DNA from: Clostridiales bacterium | Lineage (GTDB): Bacteria; Bacillota; Clostridia; Oscillospirales; CAG-272 | Direction: 5' to 3' | DNA: 64,000 bases | Assembly: GCA_012840355.1 (NCBI GenBank) | Contig: DULN01000010.1 | Span: 62,001-126,000 of the forward strand | Shown here: one piece after another, positions 8,762 to 17,294 of the stretch | Position numbering within the stretch: the first letter of the stretch is position 1 | How the letters are laid out: the number at the start of each line of letters is the position of its first letter | Position numbers and translations under genes: made by a program | The notes under the pieces: model-generated | What the model saw: the letters and a program-made list of their open reading frames with translations, nothing else | Told to the model about the DNA's origin: nothing | Databases searched by the model: none

Positions 8762-8956
8762 ATGGATTTTGACCTGCTTATCAGAGTTGCGGGCGTGGGG
8801 CTCACCGTCTGCGCGGCTTACATAATAATCAAAAAAGCCGGCGGCGAGGAACAAGCGATGCTTGTGTCGCTTGTCGGGGTAGTGGTGGTGCTTCTCATGC
8901 TCATCGGGAAGATTTCCGAGCTGATCGACCTAATCCGCAGCTTGTTCGGGCTATGA
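8762..8956 (+). CDS. spoIIIAC: Stage III sporulation protein AC
   Basis: A 64-residue, two-helix membrane protein: DFDLLIRVAGVGLTVCAAYIIIKKAG, then a second segment MLVSLVGVVVVLLMLIGKISELI. Length and pattern match SpoIIIAC (about 68 residues in Bacillus). It overlaps spoIIIAD by 4 bases (ATGA). About 70 bases without a gene separate it from spoIIIAB, slightly more than elsewhere in the operon. Confidence 0.93.
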   Translation: MDFDLLIRVAGVGLTVCAAYIIIKKAGGEEQAMLVSLVGVVVVLLMLIGKISELIDLIRSLFGL

Positions 8957-9339
8957 TGATACTAAAAATTTGCGGCGGGGCGCTGCTGGTCGCGTTCGTG
9001 ACGCTGATTATAAAGCAGCTAAAGGCTGAGCTTGCGATGCCGGCAGCGCTTGCGGGCGGGGTGATACTCCTCCTTGCTTCGCTCGGCATGCTGGCGCCGC
9101 AGGTGGAGCTGCTAGGGAACCTCTGGTATGCCGACCAGCTAAAAGGCTATGCCGCGCCCCTTATAAAATCGCTCGGCGTCGCGCTGATAGCGCAGACGGC
9201 GGCAGACATCTGCCGCGACATGGGCGAAAGCGCGACCGCCTCGAAAGTGGAGTTTGCGGGCAAAGTCGAGATAATGCTGCTTTGCCTTCCGATGATAAAC
9301 GAGCTGCTTGATTTTGCGCGCGCACTTTTGCTCGGGTAA
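8953..9339 (+). CDS. spoIIIAD: Stage III sporulation protein AD
   Basis: A 128-residue membrane protein with several hydrophobic segments (residues about 3-20, 29-47 and a C-terminal stretch). The conserved core YAAPLIKSLGVALIAQTAADICRD is characteristic of SpoIIIAD. It works with SpoIIIAC in the inner part of the feeding-tube complex. It is translationally coupled to spoIIIAC by an ATGA overlap. Confidence 0.93.
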   Translation: MMILKICGGALLVAFVTLIIKQLKAELAMPAALAGGVILLLASLGMLAPQVELLGNLWYADQLKGYAAPLIKSLGVALIAQTAADICRDMGESATASKVEFAGKVEIMLLCLPMINELLDFARALLLG

Positions 9340-9371
9340 AAAAAGGACATGCCGCAGGAGCGTGAAAAGCC

Positions 9372-10499
9372 ATGGCAATAAAATTTACGGTAATAACACT
9401 TGCGCTGATGATGGTGATGGCAATAGGCGTGCGCGCTGACGGCATTTCGGTGATGGACAACTTAGAGGAGCATGGCGGGCTTTCGCTTGACGGGTTTAGG
9501 GACATTATCCCCGCGTCCGCCGCCGATATCGGGAACGACGCGGGAGAGGTGGCGAGGGATTTTACGGTCGGGCGCGTCGTAGACATGATAACCTCCGAAC
9601 TAGCCGAGCTCGCCTCGCCGCTTACGCGCCAGCTTTCGATACTCCTTGGGGTAGTGATTATCACCTCGGCAGTAAACGCGGCGAAAAACTCGATCTCAAG
9701 CGGGAGCTTGACCACCGCGCTGGAATACCTGACGCTGCTATGCGCCGTACTCGCGGCATATGGCACAATCTCCGGCGTGTGGCAGCGCATCGCCGATACC
9801 CTTACCGACCTCAACACCTTTATGATAGGGCTTATCCCGATGATGGGCTCGCTTTATGTGGCGGGCGGAAACGTGACGACGGCGGCGGTAAGCTCCGCGG
9901 GGCTTATGACGCTAACGGCGTTTTGCGAGCAGCTTTCGTATTACGTGCTCTGGCCGGTTTTGCGCGTGTGCTTTGGCTTGTCGCTGATAACCGGACTTGG
10001 CGGGCAGGTGAGCCTTTCAGGCGTGTCCCAAACGCTGCGCAATATGTTTACAACGGCGCTGTCTTTTATAATGACGGTTTTAACTTTTGTGATAAGCAAC
10101 CAAGTTAATCTCGCGCTGTCGGCGGACAACGTTACGGCAAAAGCGCTGAAATTCGCGGCGTCGAATTATATCCCGGTGGTCGGCGGCGCGCTCGGCGACG
10201 CTATCCGGGCAATCGGTGGCAGCATAGGCGTGCTGCGCTCGACGCTCGGCACCGCGGCGGTCGCGGTGATATTCGCCATAGTGCTCCCCGCGGTTCTTCA
10301 GATTTACCTTTGCAGGTTTGCCTTTTCGATTACCGCGTCGGTCGCAAAGCTCGCGGGATGCGATAAGGAAGGTTCGGTTTTCGAGGAGATGCGCGGCATG
10401 CTCGGTTTCGGGCTGGCGATACTCATGTCGTGCGCAGTGATGTTCCTCTTTTTCGTCTCGAGCTTCTCGCGCGCCGCCGTGGGGCTGCTTTCGCAGTAA
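9372..10499 (+). CDS. spoIIIAE: Stage III sporulation protein AE
   Basis: A 375-residue polytopic membrane protein, the largest channel-like part of the SpoIIIA complex. It has an N-terminal signal-like segment (VITLALMMVMAIGVRA) and then about six hydrophobic stretches, including LSILLGVVIITSAVNAAK, FIMTVLTFVISNQVNLALS, and a C-terminal GFGLAILMSCAVMFLFFVSSFSR region. Motifs SNYIPVVGGALGDA and YLCRFAFSITASVA are typical of the family. Length agrees with Bacillus (about 399). Confidence 0.94.
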   Translation: MAIKFTVITLALMMVMAIGVRADGISVMDNLEEHGGLSLDGFRDIIPASAADIGNDAGEVARDFTVGRVVDMITSELAELASPLTRQLSILLGVVIITSAVNAAKNSISSGSLTTALEYLTLLCAVLAAYGTISGVWQRIADTLTDLNTFMIGLIPMMGSLYVAGGNVTTAAVSSAGLMTLTAFCEQLSYYVLWPVLRVCFGLSLITGLGGQVSLSGVSQTLRNMFTTALSFIMTVLTFVISNQVNLALSADNVTAKALKFAASNYIPVVGGALGDAIRAIGGSIGVLRSTLGTAAVAVIFAIVLPAVLQIYLCRFAFSITASVAKLAGCDKEGSVFEEMRGMLGFGLAILMSCAVMFLFFVSSFSRAAVGLLSQ

Positions 10500-10535
10500 A
10501 AAAAGTAAGTCTGCGGCATAGGACGGTACAAAGCT

Positions 10536-11042
10536 ATGGAAGAAGTTTATTCTTATATCTACTCGCTAGCGGTCGCCGCCTCAGCCGCGGGGATAGCGAC
10601 CGCGCTTGCGCCCGACGGCGGGCAGCTCAAAAAATACGTCAAATACGCCGCATCCCTTTGCATGCTGCTCTTGCTTGCGCTTCCGGCGAAAAACATGATA
10701 GCCGCGCTCGCGGACGGGGTGGGGCAGGCAGCGGCGGCGCTCCGCTCGGACTACAGCGCCGAATACCCCGGCGGCGCCGACGAGCTGGTTTTGGCAAAGA
10801 CAAAGGCGAACCTTGAGGAAAGCCTATCAGAGCTGCTTTCGGCAAAGCTCGGCTGCGAAAAAGAGTCGGTTGAGGTAAAAGTTTCTCTCGAAACGGAAGC
10901 GGAGGGCAAGATTAAAGTAAGCGGTATCGGCATAAAAGCTCCCATCAGCGCGAAAACGATAGGGATTGAAATCTGGCTCGCGGAGCAAACCGGCTGCGCG
11001 GCGAAAAATGTGGTGGTCGAATGGGTATCATCGGAAACTTAA
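10536..11042 (+). CDS. spoIIIAF: Stage III sporulation protein AF
   Basis: A 168-residue protein with two N-terminal membrane segments (about residues 5-25 and 32-50) followed by a soluble ring-forming-type domain with a KVSLETEAEGKIKVSGIGI strand. Somewhat shorter than the Bacillus protein (about 206). In Bacillus, SpoIIIAF forms a ring in the space between the two membranes. The end overlaps the spoIIIAG start by 22 bases. Confidence 0.9.
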   Translation: MEEVYSYIYSLAVAASAAGIATALAPDGGQLKKYVKYAASLCMLLLLALPAKNMIAALADGVGQAAAALRSDYSAEYPGGADELVLAKTKANLEESLSELLSAKLGCEKESVEVKVSLETEAEGKIKVSGIGIKAPISAKTIGIEIWLAEQTGCAAKNVVVEWVSSET

Positions 11043-11503
11043 AAAACGTCAAAGGTATATGGATGCTCGGTGCGCTCTTCTTCGTGGGCGTCGCGCTGAT
11101 TGTGATAAGCTCGGTCGACTACACGCTCGGGCGCCCGAAAGAGGAGCCGAACCCCCGCACCGATATAATTGACACCTCCGACTATGTCGAGCGGCTCGAA
11201 CGGGAAGTCGCGGCGCTTATCGAGCAAATCGACGGCGCGGGCGTCGCGCATGTTTTGATAATGCTTGAGTCGGACAGCGAGCATGTGTATGCCTACAACA
11301 GCAAAAACGGCTCGCGCGAGTATTTCACCGTGGGCAGCGGCTCGTCCGAGGAGCCGGTGCTGCTACGCCGCATGGCGCCGAGGCTGCGCGGCATAGCGGT
11401 AGTGTGTTCGGGCGGCGACAACCCCGTCGTGCAGCAGAAAATCATATCAATGCTCTGTGCGCTGTTTGATTTGCCGTCAACGAAAGTATTCGTATCGGGT
11501 TAA
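11021..11503 (+). CDS. spoIIIAG: Stage III sporulation protein AG
   Basis: A 160-residue protein with one N-terminal membrane segment (about residues 14-31) and an extracytoplasmic domain containing YVERLEREVAALIEQIDGAGVAHVLIML and RGIAVVCSGGDNPVVQQKII, the ring-building motif region. It is clearly shorter than Bacillus SpoIIIAG (about 229); the part between the conserved blocks is compact. SpoIIIAG forms a large ring of the intercellular channel. ATG 11021 lies inside spoIIIAF. Confidence 0.93.
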   Translation: MGIIGNLKNVKGIWMLGALFFVGVALIVISSVDYTLGRPKEEPNPRTDIIDTSDYVERLEREVAALIEQIDGAGVAHVLIMLESDSEHVYAYNSKNGSREYFTVGSGSSEEPVLLRRMAPRLRGIAVVCSGGDNPVVQQKIISMLCALFDLPSTKVFVSG

Positions 11504-11583
11504 AACTATTGTCATAAATTACACGGTTCGTTCATATTATTCTTTCGAAAAAGCCAAACAGAACGCTGAGAGGAGTAGCTGCT

Positions 11584-12222
11584 ATGAAACAATCAACTAA
11601 GGATAAAATCGCCCAGATAAAGCACAAGCTGCGTGACCTGCTCACGCCGAAAGCAAAGCGCAGGCTGGCGATCGCGCTTTCGATTTTGCTTATCGGCGGG
11701 GCGGTGTACCTCAACTGGCTGTTCTTCTTCGCCGACAAAAGCAATGGCATTTACGACGGTTTTGACGCAACCGGCGGCGAGCCGTCCGATTACCTTGGCG
11801 CGGCGGTGCAGGTCGGCGGTGATGTGGCAGGCGAAAAAATCGCAGCCGAAGACAATGGCGCAGCGAGCGTCGCGAGCTATTTCGCGGTGACGACGATAAA
11901 CCGCCAGCGCGCGCGCGACGAGGCGATCGAAGTGCTGCAGAACATAATAGACGACGTCAACGCGACGGAAGAAGAACGCAGGGCGGCGCTTGACGACATG
12001 CGCAACATAGCCATGAACATAGAAAACGAAGCGAACATAGAGGCGCTTGTGGAAGCGAGGGGCATTTCGGACTGCGTCGCGGTAATAAGCAACGGCTACT
12101 GCACGGTAGTGGTAGAGTCAAACGGGCTTATGCCAAATGAGGTGGCGCAAATCCAAGAGATAGTATACGAGGTCGCATCGATTCCCCCTGCAAACCTCAA
12201 AATCGTTGAAAAAAGCGCATAA
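11584..12222 (+). CDS. spoIIIAH: Stage III sporulation protein AH
   Basis: A 212-residue bitopic protein: short basic cytoplasmic tail, one membrane segment near residues 34-53 (LAIALSILLIGGAVYLNWLF), and an extracytoplasmic domain of the YscJ/FliF-like ring type. That domain shows a long helix (RDEAIEVLQNIIDDVNATEEER) and the GISDCVAVISNGYCTVVV block with two Cys. It binds the forespore protein SpoIIQ in Bacillus; no spoIIQ lies in this window. Ribosome site GAGAGGAG. Last gene of the operon, followed by a terminator. Confidence 0.94.
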   Translation: MKQSTKDKIAQIKHKLRDLLTPKAKRRLAIALSILLIGGAVYLNWLFFFADKSNGIYDGFDATGGEPSDYLGAAVQVGGDVAGEKIAAEDNGAASVASYFAVTTINRQRARDEAIEVLQNIIDDVNATEEERRAALDDMRNIAMNIENEANIEALVEARGISDCVAVISNGYCTVVVESNGLMPNEVAQIQEIVYEVASIPPANLKIVEKSA

Positions 12223-12228
12223 AAGCCG

Positions 12229-12264
12229 CCGGCTCCCAAATCAAAAAAGGGGAGCCGGTTTTCT
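12229..12264 (+). terminator. Terminator of the spoIIIA operon
   Basis: Nine-base stem CCGGCTCCC (12229-12237) with GGGAGCCGG (12250-12258), A-rich loop, followed by TTTTCT. It lies 7 bases after the spoIIIAH stop codon. Confidence 0.85.
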
Positions 12265-12363
12265 ATGAGGGTGAATATTACATTTTTGTTACAAATTCCG
12301 ACACAAGGAAACTTTTTTAGGAAAATGCGTCTTTTAACTATGGGTACAAATCCGATAGCGCTG

Positions 12364-12392
12364 TTGAAAAAGACAAAATCTTATGGTATCAT
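12364..12392 (+). promoter_or_regulatory. Sigma-A type promoter of the GHL10-amidase gene
   Basis: TTGAAA (12364-12369), 17-base spacer, TATCAT (12387-12392). It implies a start near 12399, downstream of the spoIIIA terminator. This argues that the ATG at 12265, which lies upstream of the promoter, is not the translation start. Confidence 0.6.
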
Positions 12393-12498
12393 ATCAAATA
12401 TAAAGATGCTTACGACAGCGCAAAAGGATTGGCGCGACACGATAAACAATATGAAAGGAAAGGACACCGATCTGCAGGGTCCGCGGAAAAAAGAGACT

Positions 12499-15400
12499 AT
12501 GAAACCCTCCGTTACATACGATGTCCCTCTTTATAAAAAGATAATAGCTGTAGCTTTATGCTTTATAATCGCAGTCTCTGCGGTATCGGCGGCGCTTATG
12601 ATGGCAATTGTCGGCGTGTTTGACAGCACGGCGGCGGCTGGAGGGAACTTCGTTTTGCCGGGTATGGACGAGCTACCTCCCGACGCTCAGTCGCGGCTCC
12701 TGACGGGGCTGCTGAACCCAGACAAAGAGGTCCGGGGCGTGTGGATCGCAAGCGTCACGAACATCAATTTCCCCTCGAAAAAGGGGCTATCGGGCGCGCA
12801 GCTAAAAGCCGAGCTTGACGACATAATCGCCACATGCGTTGCGGCGAACCTAAACGCGATATATTTCCAGGTCCGGCCTAACTCCGACGCGCTTTATAAG
12901 TCGTCGATCTTCCCGACGTCCGAATGGCTGACCGGAGTGCAAGGCTCGGGGTTGCAGGACAACTTCGACCCGCTTGAATACCTTGTCAAAGCCGCGCACG
13001 AGAAGGGAATAGCAGTGCACGCGTGGATAAACCCACTGCGCGTCACGGTGGGCAGCCAGAGCGCGCCGCAGCATGACGTCGCAAAGCTTGCGGCAAACAA
13101 CCCCGCGCGGCTGCATCCCGAATGGACCGTCGCGTATGCCGACGGCAAGCTCTACTACAATCCCGGCATACCTGAGGTATGGAAGCTTGTCGCCGACGGC
13201 ATAAAAGAGATAGTTGCAAACTATGACGTCGACGGCGTGGTGTTCGACGACTACTTCTACCCCTACCCGGTCGCGGGCGCCGAGTTCGACGACAAAAAGG
13301 AGTTTGAAAAATACGGCGCCGGTTACGCGAGCATCGACGACTGGCGGCGCGACAATATCAACAAGCTCGTCAAAGCCTCTTATGAGGCGGTAAAATCAGT
13401 AAAGCCGCACGTCCAGTTCGGCATTGCGCCCGGCGGCATATGGCAGAACGACGACGGCAAAAACGGTGGCAGCGCGACGAATGGGTTTGAGACTTACAAG
13501 TCGCTTTACGCCGACACCCTCGCGTGGGTAAAGGGCGGCTACGTCGATTACATCGCCCCGCAGATATACTGGAATTTCGGGCATAAGCTCGCGCCGTACG
13601 ACGTTTTGGTCCGTTGGTGGAACGCGCAGCTTATCCAGTACCCGAACGTAAAGCTCCTCATCTCCCACGCCGCGTACAAAGTCCCCGAGTGGAACAGCTC
13701 GAGCGAGATAGCCGAGCAGGTCGCTTACGCGCGCAGCGAGGCAGCCTACCGCGGCAGCATTATGTACGGCTACGCGGCGATAAAGGATAACACGCTTGGG
13801 CTGCGCGACGCGCTGGCGAAGATATACTCGGAGGAGATAATCTACGCAAACCTAACCTCCGACGGCAGCCCGGTGACGATAACCTCGCCAAAGAGCGGCA
13901 GCACGCTTAACTATGAGAATACATACTTAATCGGCAAATGCGACCCGGGCTACCCGCTGTATCTTGACGGCAAACCGGTCAGCTTTACAAAGAGCGGATA
14001 TTTCTCGGTTTTTGTCCCGCTAAAGCCCGGAACAAATACCTTTAAGTTCACCCAAAACGGCAAAGACACCCTCGTGACGATAACGCGCGGCGGCACGGCG
14101 CAGACGGGCACTACATACGCCACGATGGACCGCTTTACGGTTATACCGAACGCGCCGACAAACGATCTGTCGGTCGGCGGCGGAGAGAAGATAACCGTTT
14201 CGGCGTACGCGCCCTCGAAAAGCACCGTAACGGCAACGCTCGCGGGGCAGACGGTAACGCTTTCGCCGACGATAAAGCCGCCGGACAACGCCACATATAT
14301 GCGCGAGCTTTATACCGGCACGATAACGCTGCCCACAGCCGAAAAGTGGACGATAAAGGACCTCGGCAATATCACATTTACCGCTAAGCGCGGGGGCGAG
14401 ACCGCTACGGCAACCGGCGTGGCGGTCCGCGTGCTCGGATTCGACGCCGTCTTTATGGTCGAGGTAATAAAAGACGACGCCGAGCTGAAAATCTCGCCTT
14501 CAAGCTGGTATTACGACGACTATACGCCTCAGGCTGCGGGAATGCGCGACGTCGCGGTGCGGCAGGAGAAGGGTTACTATAAGCTGCGCAGCGGCGGCTG
14601 GATAGCTGAAAAGGACGTCAAAGTCACGCGCGGCTCGACCGTCCCGCTCGCGACATTGAGTTCGGCAGAGATTACGGCTGACGCGAAATATACATACCTG
14701 AAGCTCGGCGTCTCCCAAAACGTGCCGATGAACGGCTACTACAAGGACGGCGCGTTCTACCTTGTGCTTTTCAACACCAGCGCGGACAACGCCCAAACGC
14801 CGTCTGTAGGCGCGGGCAAGCTGCTTTTTTCTGAGGTCAAAAAGTCGGCGGATAAGTCGAAAAACACGGTCACGTTTACGCTCAAGCTTAATTACCCCGA
14901 AAACTTCTACGGGTTTGAGTTCGATTACGAAGCCGGCAAGGCAGTGGTAAAATTCCGCAACCCGCAGAATCTCGCTGCGGGCGACAAGCCCCTCTCCGGC
15001 AAGACGATACTGCTCGATGCAGGGCACGGCGGCGACGAGCCGGGCACGACCGGGCCTGTCCCCGGAAAAACCGAGGCATACTTCAACCTAGAGATTGTGC
15101 TCGCTGCAAAGCCGCTGCTTGAGAAGCTCGGCGCGAACGTCGTGCTCACGCGCACGGAGGACGTGACCTTCAAGCTTTCGCCCGACAGGCTCGACTTTGT
15201 AAATAAGACTAACCCCGACCTCTGCGTGTCCGTCCACCAGAACGCGCTCGACTACAACAACGACATCACGCGCGTGCGCGGCACCGTGGGGTTGTACTGG
15301 CAGCAGTCGGGCAAGCTGCTATCGCGCTGCGTCTCCTCGGCGGTAGCGAAAGCTCTCGGATACTATGAGCGCAACGTTACCCAGCAGCGGCTCGCGATGG

Positions 15401-15573
15401 TACGCAACCCCAAATTCCCGTCGACTCTTGTCGAGGTTTCATTCCTCACCTGCGTCGAGGAGGTCGAGCGGCTGTCGTCCGGCGGCGTCGAGATTGCCGC
15501 AAAGGCAATTGTCGACGGAATACTCGAGTTTTACAGGCGGCAGGAAGCGTTTATAAATGAATACGGTAAATAA
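12499..15573 (+). CDS. Envelope hydrolase: GHL10 domain fused to N-acetylmuramoyl-L-alanine amidase
   Basis: A 1024-residue exported or membrane-anchored protein with an N-terminal hydrophobic segment (IIAVALCFIIAVSAVSAALM). Next comes a glycoside-hydrolase-like GHL10 (DUF187/YngK) TIM-barrel domain: RGVWIASVTNINFP, AIYFQVRPNSDALY, AVHAWINPLRV, DGVVFDDYFYPYP and DYIAPQIYW. A long linker of beta-rich domains follows. The last ~190 residues are an Amidase_3 domain with zinc ligands and catalytic residues in ILLDAGHGGDEPG, KTEAYFNLE, CVSVHQNA and LVEVSFLTC. It should cleave glycan or stem-peptide linkages of peptidoglycan. ATG 12499 has a GGAAAAAAGAG sequence before it; ATG 12451 is the alternative. 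Both lie downstream of the promoter at 12364. Confidence 0.88.
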   Translation: MKPSVTYDVPLYKKIIAVALCFIIAVSAVSAALMMAIVGVFDSTAAAGGNFVLPGMDELPPDAQSRLLTGLLNPDKEVRGVWIASVTNINFPSKKGLSGAQLKAELDDIIATCVAANLNAIYFQVRPNSDALYKSSIFPTSEWLTGVQGSGLQDNFDPLEYLVKAAHEKGIAVHAWINPLRVTVGSQSAPQHDVAKLAANNPARLHPEWTVAYADGKLYYNPGIPEVWKLVADGIKEIVANYDVDGVVFDDYFYPYPVAGAEFDDKKEFEKYGAGYASIDDWRRDNINKLVKASYEAVKSVKPHVQFGIAPGGIWQNDDGKNGGSATNGFETYKSLYADTLAWVKGGYVDYIAPQIYWNFGHKLAPYDVLVRWWNAQLIQYPNVKLLISHAAYKVPEWNSSSEIAEQVAYARSEAAYRGSIMYGYAAIKDNTLGLRDALAKIYSEEIIYANLTSDGSPVTITSPKSGSTLNYENTYLIGKCDPGYPLYLDGKPVSFTKSGYFSVFVPLKPGTNTFKFTQNGKDTLVTITRGGTAQTGTTYATMDRFTVIPNAPTNDLSVGGGEKITVSAYAPSKSTVTATLAGQTVTLSPTIKPPDNATYMRELYTGTITLPTAEKWTIKDLGNITFTAKRGGETATATGVAVRVLGFDAVFMVEVIKDDAELKISPSSWYYDDYTPQAAGMRDVAVRQEKGYYKLRSGGWIAEKDVKVTRGSTVPLATLSSAEITADAKYTYLKLGVSQNVPMNGYYKDGAFYLVLFNTSADNAQTPSVGAGKLLFSEVKKSADKSKNTVTFTLKLNYPENFYGFEFDYEAGKAVVKFRNPQNLAAGDKPLSGKTILLDAGHGGDEPGTTGPVPGKTEAYFNLEIVLAAKPLLEKLGANVVLTRTEDVTFKLSPDRLDFVNKTNPDLCVSVHQNALDYNNDITRVRGTVGLYWQQSGKLLSRCVSSAVAKALGYYERNVTQQRLAMVRNPKFPSTLVEVSFLTCVEEVERLSSGGVEIAAKAIVDGILEFYRRQEAFINEYGK

Positions 15574-16600
15574 AATAGCAGCTTTTATGCTGATTTTTGC
15601 CATGCCGCTTTCTTTTGCGGCGTGTACCGTAAAAAATGGCGATATGATAAATACCGAAACAAGCGCTGTCGTTCAAACCGAGCTTGAAGAGGAGACAGAG
15701 GAAGCCCTCGAGCCTCAAAACCAAAAGACAATCGAAAACATTGAGTTTTACCCGACCGTTTACAAGAACATAACCTATAAAAAAGCCGGGGACGCCGAGC
15801 TGCAGCTTGACATCTACGGCCCGACGGTCCCGACATTCGGGCCGGTGCCTGTGCTGCTTTATGTGCACGGCGGCAGCTGGGTCTCCGGCACCCGTTCGAT
15901 TGAAGACGCAGGGCAAATCACCGCAATCGTGGACGGCATCCGCGCGCTCGGCGTGGCGGTTGTGCCGGTTTCGTATAGGCTGACGAGCGAGACCGTGACT
16001 TTCCCCGCGCATATAAATGACGTGTGCGACGCCATACGGTTTATTGTAAAGCACGCTGACGAGTATAACCTTGACCCGCAGCGCATCGGGCTTATCGGGT
16101 TTTCGGCCGGCGGGCACCTTTCGCTGCTCGCGGGATTTTGCACGACCGAGTTCGGCGACGCCCCCGAGCTTGCGGGCGTCGAGTTTGACGTTAAATGCGT
16201 CATCGATTTCTGCGGCCCTGCCGACCTGACGCAGCTAACAGACGTGCCGACCGAAGCCGAGCGAGTTTATGCGCTAGCGATACTAAAGAGCTTCCTCGGC
16301 GCCGAGCTCGAAGGCAACGAGGAGCTTTACGCATACGCCAGCCCGATAAGCCACGTCGGCAAAAACCCGGACCTTTCGCTGCTTGTGGTGCAGGGTAAAA
16401 ACGACGAGCTTGTGCCATATGTGCAGGTGGACAGGCTGTACGAGCGTTGCAGCGGGGCGGGGTACGATATAAAATACATCCTCGTCGAAAACGCCACGCA
16501 CGCATTCGCTCCAGCCGACACGTCGCGCCCGACGTCACCCACGCTGGCGGAGATAATAACCGAGTGCGTCGAGTTTATAAAAGCAAAACTAATCGCCTGA
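15557..16600 (+). CDS. Lipoprotein alpha/beta-hydrolase (esterase)
   Basis: A 347-residue protein with a lipoprotein signal: basic start, hydrophobic stretch and the lipobox SFAAC with Cys near residue 22. The mature part is an alpha/beta hydrolase of the BD-FAE/carboxylesterase type: oxyanion motif LYVHGGSWVSG, nucleophile elbow GFSAGGH, acid in VVQGKNDELVPY, and catalytic His in ENATHAFAP. It probably acts at the outer face of the membrane on acetylated or feruloylated polysaccharide, or on other esters. It starts 17 bases inside the amidase gene, so the two are likely cotranslated. The link with a cell-wall hydrolase hints at deacetylation of wall or plant glycans, which is inference. Confidence 0.87.
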   Translation: MNTVNKIAAFMLIFAMPLSFAACTVKNGDMINTETSAVVQTELEEETEEALEPQNQKTIENIEFYPTVYKNITYKKAGDAELQLDIYGPTVPTFGPVPVLLYVHGGSWVSGTRSIEDAGQITAIVDGIRALGVAVVPVSYRLTSETVTFPAHINDVCDAIRFIVKHADEYNLDPQRIGLIGFSAGGHLSLLAGFCTTEFGDAPELAGVEFDVKCVIDFCGPADLTQLTDVPTEAERVYALAILKSFLGAELEGNEELYAYASPISHVGKNPDLSLLVVQGKNDELVPYVQVDRLYERCSGAGYDIKYILVENATHAFAPADTSRPTSPTLAEIITECVEFIKAKLIA

Positions 16601-16626
16601 GCCGGGGAGCCGGTATGCTCCCCGGC
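16601..16626 (+). terminator. GC-rich hairpin after the esterase gene
   Basis: Perfect 10-base stem GCCGGGGAGC (16601-16610) with GCTCCCCGGC (16617-16626). There is no T run after it, so termination is uncertain; it may protect the 3' end. Confidence 0.45.
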
Positions 16627-16693
16627 CTGCGCCTGTTTACAAAAACATGGGTGCACAGCAGCATTTTCCCGGGCTGCTGCGGCAGGCGGCGGA

Positions 16694-17131
16694 TTACGCG
16701 TAGCGGGCGTAGTAGATGGTGGCGAGCCTGTTGAGTGCCTTTTCGCGGATGCGGTAGATGTGCGAGCGCTCAAATCCCAGTATTTCGGACAGCGTGCCGA
16801 CGCGGTCTTCGGCGTTGTCATCGAGGAAAAACACCTTAAGAGTGGTTTTCTCCCGCTCGGGCAGCTCGGCGATTGCCCTCTCGATACCGGCAATCTCCTC
16901 GGCGTAAGCAGCGAGCTTGAGCTTGTAGAAGTCTTTGCGCGTGATGTAGTCGATAAGCTTGTCCTCGTATTTGCTTGAGCCTCCGCGGTTCGGCACGGTG
17001 CTGCATGTCACCCCACGCGCCGAGGTGATTAGGTTTTCAAGCGCTATGAGCTTCTCCTCGAGTATGCGGCTCCTAACTTTTAAGAGCTTGTAGCGCTTTA
17101 GCAGCTCTATTGCCTTTTCTTTGTTCGTCAA
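16694..17131 (-). CDS. Phage-type sigma-70 region 4 / ArpU-like regulator
   Basis: A 145-residue protein, basic and helical, with a long N-terminal coiled-coil-like stretch (KYKLLKVRSRILEEKLIALENLI). The C-terminal helix-turn-helix, LPEREKTTLKVFFL then VGTLSEILGFERSHIYRIREKALNRLA, has the layout of sigma-70 region 4. Small proteins like this are common in prophages, where ArpU-type factors switch on late genes. The start is TTG at 17131 with AAGGAGG 11 bases upstream. It faces the Xre repressor gene across a shared control region whose operator lies inside this gene's promoter. No phage structural gene is near, so it is an orphan or domesticated regulator. Confidence 0.65.
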   Translation of the reverse strand: MTNKEKAIELLKRYKLLKVRSRILEEKLIALENLITSARGVTCSTVPNRGGSSKYEDKLIDYITRKDFYKLKLAAYAEEIAGIERAIAELPEREKTTLKVFFLDDNAEDRVGTLSEILGFERSHIYRIREKALNRLATIYYARYA

Positions 17132-17165
17132 GCCTTAGGTACCCTCCTTTTTATGCGATTTTCAC

Positions 17166-17194
17166 TTGACTTGCGCGCGGATTACGGTTATCAT
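17166..17194 (+). promoter_or_regulatory. Rightward promoter of the Xre-ImmA pair
   Basis: TTGACT (17166-17171), 17-base spacer, TATCAT (17189-17194). Both operators lie between the inferred start (near 17201) and the xre ATG, so the repressor could block its own transcription. Confidence 0.6.
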
Positions 17195-17223
17195 AAAATT
17201 GCAAATCCGCGTTCGCTGCTTTA

Positions 17224-17252
17224 AGTTTAATTCCGCTATTTCGGAACGTCAA
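17224..17252 (-). promoter_or_regulatory. Leftward promoter of the ArpU-like gene
   Basis: On the minus strand, TTGACG (17252-17247), a 17-base spacer and TAAACT (17229-17224). Operator 1 fills the spacer exactly. The -35 half shares an 11-base inverted repeat (TTTCACTTGAC) with the rightward promoter. Confidence 0.5.
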
Positions 17253-17275
17253 GTGAAATTTCCGGTATTCCGGAA
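17231..17275. promoter_or_regulatory. Twin operators TTCCG-N6-CGGAA
   Basis: Two dyads with the same half-sites and spacing: TTCCG ctattt CGGAA (17231-17246) and TTCCG gtattc CGGAA (17260-17275), centres 29 bases apart. They are the probable binding sites of the adjacent Xre repressor. The first lies in the spacer of the leftward promoter; both lie downstream of the rightward start site. Confidence 0.6.
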
Positions 17276-17294
17276 TATTTGTGGAGCTGTACAA

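Noticed and set aside
12265..12498. N-terminal extension of the GHL10-amidase gene to ATG 12265
   Set aside because: The extension begins at the end of the spoIIIA terminator and upstream of a good promoter at 12364-12392.
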